In this document: positions 59,203-64,000 of the stretch, piece by piece
How positions within the stretch are numbered: the first letter of the stretch is position 1
Layout of the letters: the number at the start of each line of letters is the position of its first letter
Assembly (NCBI GenBank): GCA_015059285.1
Contig: SVAS01000001.1
Span: 391,291-455,290 of the forward strand
Length of the DNA stretch: 64,000 nucleotides
Direction: 5' to 3'
DNA from: Bacillota bacterium
GTDB lineage: Bacteria; Bacillota_I; Bacilli_A; RF39; UBA660
Notes under the pieces: model-generated
What the model was told of the DNA's origin: nothing
Seen by the model: the letters and a program-made list of their open reading frames with translations, nothing else
The model's database searches: none
Made by a program: the position numbers and the translations under genes

Positions 59203-59997
59203 TCACCTCCAATATTTTTCACAAATATTTGAAATTTCTTCTTTATAACAATCTGCATTATCCATTAAAAATCCTTTTATCAATAAATAAGTAGCTTCTT
59301 CTTTATTAATTCCTCTACTCATTAAATAAAATAATTCGTCTTCTTTAAAACTACCAATGTGAGCAGAATGAGAGGCATTAACATCGTATTCATCAATATA
59401 TAAGTTGGGACATATTTGGCATTTATTATCAGTTAAATTAATTATTCTACTATTTTGAATTACATTACAGTAAGTATTACTATTACTTACAAAACTAGAT
59501 ACATTAAATGTTAAATTACCATCATGAATATTAACGCCATTATTAATAATATTACTATTAGTATTTTTCTCATTATGATAAATTGTTAAATCATATTTTT
59601 CAGATGCTTTACTAATTGTTTTAAAATAATAATTTATAGTTGCACCTTCTTTATTTAAATCTACTTTGACAAACTCTTTAACACTATCTAAATCATAAAA
59701 CTTATAAATATTTAAAATACTATTTTCATTAATATTATATTGATATTTAACTTTACTATTTACGCCTTCTTTAAAATCATATATATTGCATTTAACATTA
59801 TCAAAAACAGTAATATCAACATTTAGTTTGCTAGAATTTAATATTTTAGATGAAATACTAATATCAGTATCTTTTAATATATTTATTTTTAAAGTATTAA
59901 CTTGAAATAAACTGTTTTTTAAAATTAATTTACATTCTACACTATCATCTAAAGTTAATACATCTATATTATCATCTAACAATAATATTTTATTCAT
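59203..59997 (-). CDS. sufD: short SufD/SufB-like Fe-S assembly protein
   Basis: 264 aa between sufC and sufS; C-terminal NASHSAHIGSFKEDELFYLMSRGINKEEATYLLIKGFL typical of SufB/SufD. Confidence 0.85.
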   Translation of the reverse strand: MNKILLLDDNIDVLTLDDSVECKLILKNSLFQVNTLKINILKDTDISISSKILNSSKLNVDITVFDNVKCNIYDFKEGVNSKVKYQYNINENSILNIYKFYDLDSVKEFVKVDLNKEGATINYYFKTISKASEKYDLTIYHNEKNTNSNIINNGVNIHDGNLTFNVSSFVSNSNTYCNVIQNSRIINLTDNKCQICPNLYIDEYDVNASHSAHIGSFKEDELFYLMSRGINKEEATYLLIKGFLMDNADCYKEEISNICEKYWR

Positions 59998-60766
59998 AAA
60001 CTTCTTTTTCCTCTATTATATTGGTACTATCATTTAAAATATTTTCATAACCATTTTTTTCTATTTCGTTAACTAAACTATAATCCCCACTTTTCACAAT
60101 CTTGCCATCTATCATGATATGAATAAAATTTGGAGTAATATATTCTAATAATCTTTGATAATGAGTTATAAGTAATATTCCTGGTTTTTTTTCATTAAAA
60201 TAATCCATTACATTTGTACCAACTATTTTAAGGCTATCTACATCCAAACCAGAATCTATCTCGTCTAGTAAGATTGTGGTAGGCTTTAACATATACATTT
60301 GTAATATTTCATTTTTCTTTCTTTCACCACCAGAAAAACCTTGATTTATACCTCTATGGATCATAGATTTGTCCATTTTTAATTTTTCTACTGTTTTATC
60401 CATCTTTTTAATAAATGGCATTAAACTAAAATTATTACCTTCTTTTATACTAAGAGCTGTTCTAAGTAAATCGGCATTTGTAACTCCAGGTATTTCAAGT
60501 GGTAATTGCATACCTAAAAATAGACCTAAATTAGCTCTTTTATCAACTGATAAATCATTTATTTCTATATCATCAAAACAAATACTACCTTTTTCTATTT
60601 TATAATTAGGATCTCCCATAATAACTTTAGATAAAGTGGATTTTCCCGTTCCATTAGGACCCATTATAGCATGAATTTCCCCACTTTTAATTTCTAAATT
60701 CAAACCCTTTAAAATTAACTTATTATCTATAGAAACAAATAAATCTTTTATTTTTAATGTATGCAT
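59990..60766 (-). CDS. sufC: Fe-S cluster assembly ATPase SufC
   Basis: LNLEIKSGEIHAIMGPNGTGKSTLSKVIMGDPNY; NQGFSGGERKKNEILQMYML; ILLDEIDSGLDVDSL. Confidence 0.96.
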   Translation of the reverse strand: MHTLKIKDLFVSIDNKLILKGLNLEIKSGEIHAIMGPNGTGKSTLSKVIMGDPNYKIEKGSICFDDIEINDLSVDKRANLGLFLGMQLPLEIPGVTNADLLRTALSIKEGNNFSLMPFIKKMDKTVEKLKMDKSMIHRGINQGFSGGERKKNEILQMYMLKPTTILLDEIDSGLDVDSLKIVGTNVMDYFNEKKPGILLITHYQRLLEYITPNFIHIMIDGKIVKSGDYSLVNEIEKNGYENILNDSTNIIEEKEVYE

Positions 60767-60948
60767 AAAATCATCTCCATGCAATATTATACAATATTTA
60801 TTTTTATTTTAAAACATTAATTGTATAAAAACTTATGATAAAATACATTATAAAATAGAATATTCGCAGATATTCACGAATGAAAGTTTTAGATGACTAA
60901 AACTTTTTTTATTTAATAAAAATGTGTTATAATTTTATTGGTGATATT

Positions 60949-61311
60949 ATGAATTGTATTTTTTGTAAAATTATTAATGGGGAAATTCCTTCTTACACTA
61001 TCTATGAAGATGAAATAGTAAAAGTTTTTTTAGATATCAATCCAGATACGAACGGTCATATGCTTATTATTCCTAAAAAACATGTTTTAGATTTAGATAG
61101 TATGGATAAAAAAACATTTGCTCATATTTTAGAAGTTGCTAAAAAGATGAAAAAATTATTAGAAGAAAAACTGCATATAGATGGACTTACACTGATTCAA
61201 AATAATGGCGCTGTTCAAGAAGTTAAGCATTTTCATTTACACTTAAAACCATACTATATTAATAAACAAACAAAAAAAGACCCAAAAGATATTTACGATC
61301 TATTATCTTAG
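60949..61311 (+). CDS. HIT family protein
   Basis: CIFCKIINGEIPSYTIYEDEIVKVFLDINPDTNGHMLIIPKKH...VKHFHLHLKPYY. Confidence 0.94.
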   Translation: MNCIFCKIINGEIPSYTIYEDEIVKVFLDINPDTNGHMLIIPKKHVLDLDSMDKKTFAHILEVAKKMKKLLEEKLHIDGLTLIQNNGAVQEVKHFHLHLKPYYINKQTKKDPKDIYDLLS

Positions 61312-61317
61312 GTCTTT

Positions 61318-61947
61318 TTATTTTACAAATATAGTTCTAATTACTTTAGTAGTTTTAAAATCATCTGTAACACTATAAGTAATAGTATATTTAGATTTTG
61401 TTGAAGTATTTATTGTATTTCCATCTCCTGAAATTACAACTTCTACATTAGAAGAAATATCTTCATTAGTACTTGATAATGCAGTAAAAGAAGCGTCTAC
61501 ATAAGTATCTCCTATTTCTAAATATTCAACAAAACTACCGTTTAATTTAATTATAGGATTATTTTTAAGTGTATCACATTCAACATCTGTTATATCTAAA
61601 ATATCATATTTATAACCAGTATTTTCTTTTGTAATTGTCAAAATAGTATCATTAGAAAAACACATATCATTTTTAGGATTTTTAATTTCTTTATTAGCAT
61701 ATCCCATTTGTTTTAATTGTCCTAAAGTTATAGAAATATATTCCTCATTATCTGGCATTAAAAATATATTGGCATATGCCAAATCTTTTAAACTGCCTTT
61801 TATTTGATTTAACTGTTCTTCATATAATTTTTCTTTTGAATTATCAATTGTTTTATCAACAACGACAAACACAATGGAAGCTATTATTCCAAGAAGTAAA
61901 ATAACTCCTAATGTTTCTATTAAAGTAAAACCTTTTCTTTTCATCAA
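61318..61947 (-). CDS. prepilin-like protein with Ig-like domain (paralog F)
   Basis: MKRKGFTLIETLGVILLLGIIASIVFVVVDKTI; FVEYLEIGDTYVDASFTALSSTNEDISSNVEVVISG. Confidence 0.8.
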   Translation of the reverse strand: MMKRKGFTLIETLGVILLLGIIASIVFVVVDKTIDNSKEKLYEEQLNQIKGSLKDLAYANIFLMPDNEEYISITLGQLKQMGYANKEIKNPKNDMCFSNDTILTITKENTGYKYDILDITDVECDTLKNNPIIKLNGSFVEYLEIGDTYVDASFTALSSTNEDISSNVEVVISGDGNTINTSTKSKYTITYSVTDDFKTTKVIRTIFVK

Positions 61948-62014
61948 TTCATCTCCAATTTTATTATAAACTTACAATTCAATTATATAACAAAATTCAA
62001 AAGAAAAAAAGAAC

Positions 62015-62050
62015 TATATAAAAACATTTGTAAAAAGAACAAATGTTTAT
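62015..62050 (-). terminator. intrinsic terminator downstream of plsC
   Basis: Inverted repeat aaacatttgt...acaaatgttt with T-rich minus-strand 3' side. Confidence 0.55.
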
Positions 62051-62145
62051 TGTAATATTTATGGATACATTTGATTGCAAGATTCAAATATATCCTTTTT
62101 ATTTTACGAAGTTTTCTTCATCTATATACATTTTATCATAATATT

Positions 62146-62745
62146 TTATTTTTGTTCTAAACTGATTTCCATAAGTTTTTTTACTTCATTATAAAGTTTT
62201 TCATTAGCTTGTTCTAAGTCCATATCAGTCACTTTAAAAGGTTTTCCAATTCTAATAGTTAAATCCTTACTTCTAAATTTATACTCTCCTGTAAGACCAA
62301 ACGGAACAATATATGCATCAGTCTTTTTAGCCATACTTACAACACCAAATTTAAAAGGTAACAAAAATTCTTTTGTTTTATTTCTTGTTCCTTCTGGAAA
62401 AACACCAAGTGCTCCACCACTTTTTAAAACTTCTAACGCGCTTAAAACAGCTTTATCATCTTTTTGACTACGATTTACACTAATACAACCTGTACCTTTA
62501 AAAAACCAAGCTACTTTTTTATTGTCAAAATATTCTTTTTTAGCCATATAACGTATTCCTCGTTTAGTGGCTAATATTGCTAAACATTGATCATATAAAT
62601 GTTTATGATTTCCAGCAATTATAATAGCTCCATCTTTTAAAATGTTTTCTTTACCAATTATTTTAGGATTATAATAAAGTTTAAAAATTGGTCCTAAAAC
62701 AATTTTACTAACTCTATAAAGTAATGGCATTTTATTCATCATCAT
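62146..62745 (-). CDS. plsC: 1-acyl-sn-glycerol-3-phosphate acyltransferase (PlsC-like)
   Basis: IIAGNHKHLYDQCLAI (HxxxxD-like) and GVFPEGTRNK. Confidence 0.88.
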   Translation of the reverse strand: MMMNKMPLLYRVSKIVLGPIFKLYYNPKIIGKENILKDGAIIIAGNHKHLYDQCLAILATKRGIRYMAKKEYFDNKKVAWFFKGTGCISVNRSQKDDKAVLSALEVLKSGGALGVFPEGTRNKTKEFLLPFKFGVVSMAKKTDAYIVPFGLTGEYKFRSKDLTIRIGKPFKVTDMDLEQANEKLYNEVKKLMEISLEQK

Positions 62746-63997
62746 CTACTCCAATATCACTTTGCAATTTTCTAAAATCTACTTTACCTAACTTTGTTTT
62801 TGGTAATTTTTTTCTATAAACAAATTCAGCTGGCACCATATAATGAGCTAAATTCTTTTTACAAAATTCTTTTATTTCTGTTTTTATAAATAAGCCATGA
62901 AAACCATCTTTTAAAACAATAAAAGCTTTAGCAACTTCTTGTTTATAATCATGCGGAACACCTACTACTGTACATTGTAACACTGCTGGGTGACTTTCAA
63001 TTACTTCTTCAATATGCGCAGGATATACATTATAACCACTTGTAATAATCATACGTTTTAATCTTCCTTTATAGAAAACAAAACCATCTTCATCCATATA
63101 ACCTAAATCTCCCGTGTGTAACCAAATATGTCCATCATCATGTATTTGTAATGCGTCATTTGTTTCACTTTCATTGTTTAAATAACCCATCATTAAAGCT
63201 TTAGTATGAATACAAATTTCACCAACTTCATTATATGGCATTGCCTCGCGAGTAGACGGATTAATAATTTTTATGTGATTACCTGCAAGCGGAATTCCAA
63301 TAGAACCACTTTTATTAACATCATCGCAAGCTAAGCATACGGCCGCTAAGGCTTCAGAAAGACCATAACCCTGAGTTATTTTAGCAAAAGAATTATGTTC
63401 TTTTAAATAATTATTGATTCTTGTTTCTAAACTTTTACTTAAAAAATCTCCACCACTAATTACATATTTTAAAAATGAAAGATCTAAGTTTTTAATATTA
63501 TTACATTTTGTTAAAGCTTCAAACAAAGTAGGAACACCAAGTACACAAGTGGGCTTTGTTTTATTAAATAATATATCAAACTTTTTAGAATCAAATTGAG
63601 GAACTAAAATAGTAGAACAACCAAGAGCCATTGGACTATGCATCAAAACACTTAATCCAAAGCCATGAAAATTAGGTAAAATTGCCAAGCAACTATCCCC
63701 TGCTCTAAGTCTTTTCAAAGATATTTTTTCTTGTTTAGCTGCATAAGTAAAACATCTATTTTGAATAACTACATTCTTTGGGTTTCCACTTGTTCCACCA
63801 CTATGTAATATTACCGCTGGTGTATCTTTGCCAAATTTAGTATAAGTTCCAGCTTTTTTAAACCAAGCATAACTTTTAAATTTATTCCAGCTTATAAACA
63901 TATTATTATGAGGATATCTTTCAACCTTACCAATTTGCGTAAGTTTATAACCTATTTTCATAAATATATTCATTGAATTACTAGCTGATACAAACAC
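62732..63997 (-). CDS. AMP-binding acyl-CoA/acyl-ACP synthetase, partial (5' end beyond window edge)
   Basis: AVILHSGGTSGNPKNVVIQN; QGYGLSEALAAVC; LHTGDLGYMDEDGFVFYKGRLKRMIITSGYNVYP. Confidence 0.92.
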   Translation of the reverse strand: MFVSASNSMNIFMKIGYKLTQIGKVERYPHNNMFISWNKFKSYAWFKKAGTYTKFGKDTPAVILHSGGTSGNPKNVVIQNRCFTYAAKQEKISLKRLRAGDSCLAILPNFHGFGLSVLMHSPMALGCSTILVPQFDSKKFDILFNKTKPTCVLGVPTLFEALTKCNNIKNLDLSFLKYVISGGDFLSKSLETRINNYLKEHNSFAKITQGYGLSEALAAVCLACDDVNKSGSIGIPLAGNHIKIINPSTREAMPYNEVGEICIHTKALMMGYLNNESETNDALQIHDDGHIWLHTGDLGYMDEDGFVFYKGRLKRMIITSGYNVYPAHIEEVIESHPAVLQCTVVGVPHDYKQEVAKAFIVLKDGFHGLFIKTEIKEFCKKNLAHYMVPAEFVYRKKLPKTKLGKVDFRKLQSDIGVDDDE

Positions 63998-64000
63998 TAC

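Noticed and set aside
1-64000. CRISPR arrays, rRNA operons, prophage structural genes, or a reverse transcriptase for the suspected DGR
   Set aside because: None seen in the ORF track or in my reading; no spacer-repeat periodicity and no RT-like YxDD-containing protein.

Overview
AT-rich Bacillota/Tenericutes-like chromosome segment (gut RF39/Erysipelotrichia-like by feel; taxonomy not determined). Almost all genes are on the minus strand.

Contents, left to right:
- Surface glycan cluster: glycosyltransferases, flippase, TagD-like cytidylyltransferase, LicD, LTA-synthase-like sulfatase.
- A ~600-nt structured noncoding locus immediately upstream of a ~180-aa membrane protein, read as an OLE RNA / OapA pair.
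- Alg13/Alg14-like pair, polysaccharide deacetylase, and a dockerin-bearing glucosaminidase.
- comEA/comEC.
- T-box-led operon: ClpX-like AAA+, hisS, archaeal-type aspS.
- pnp, rpsO, mscL, truB, cysS, then tRNA-Met and tRNA-Leu.
- A 2.1-kb island flanked by a 20-bp duplication of the tRNA-Leu 3' end, carrying a candidate type I toxin-antitoxin locus, an IS3 remnant and a membrane-anchored HNH nuclease.
- Housekeeping genes (lspA, rluD, pgsA-like, rsmD, htpX/lemA, smc, suf genes, plsC).
- Six prepilin-like genes scattered through the window, four of them with homologous C-type-lectin-like C-termini.

Most striking observation: the 3' end of one prepilin gene (56712..57788) has an abrupt ~120-bp GC-rich patch full of NNC codons. 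This looks like the variable region of a diversity-generating retroelement (DGR), although no reverse transcriptase or template repeat is visible in the window. All homology calls are from reading the protein sequences; no searches were run.
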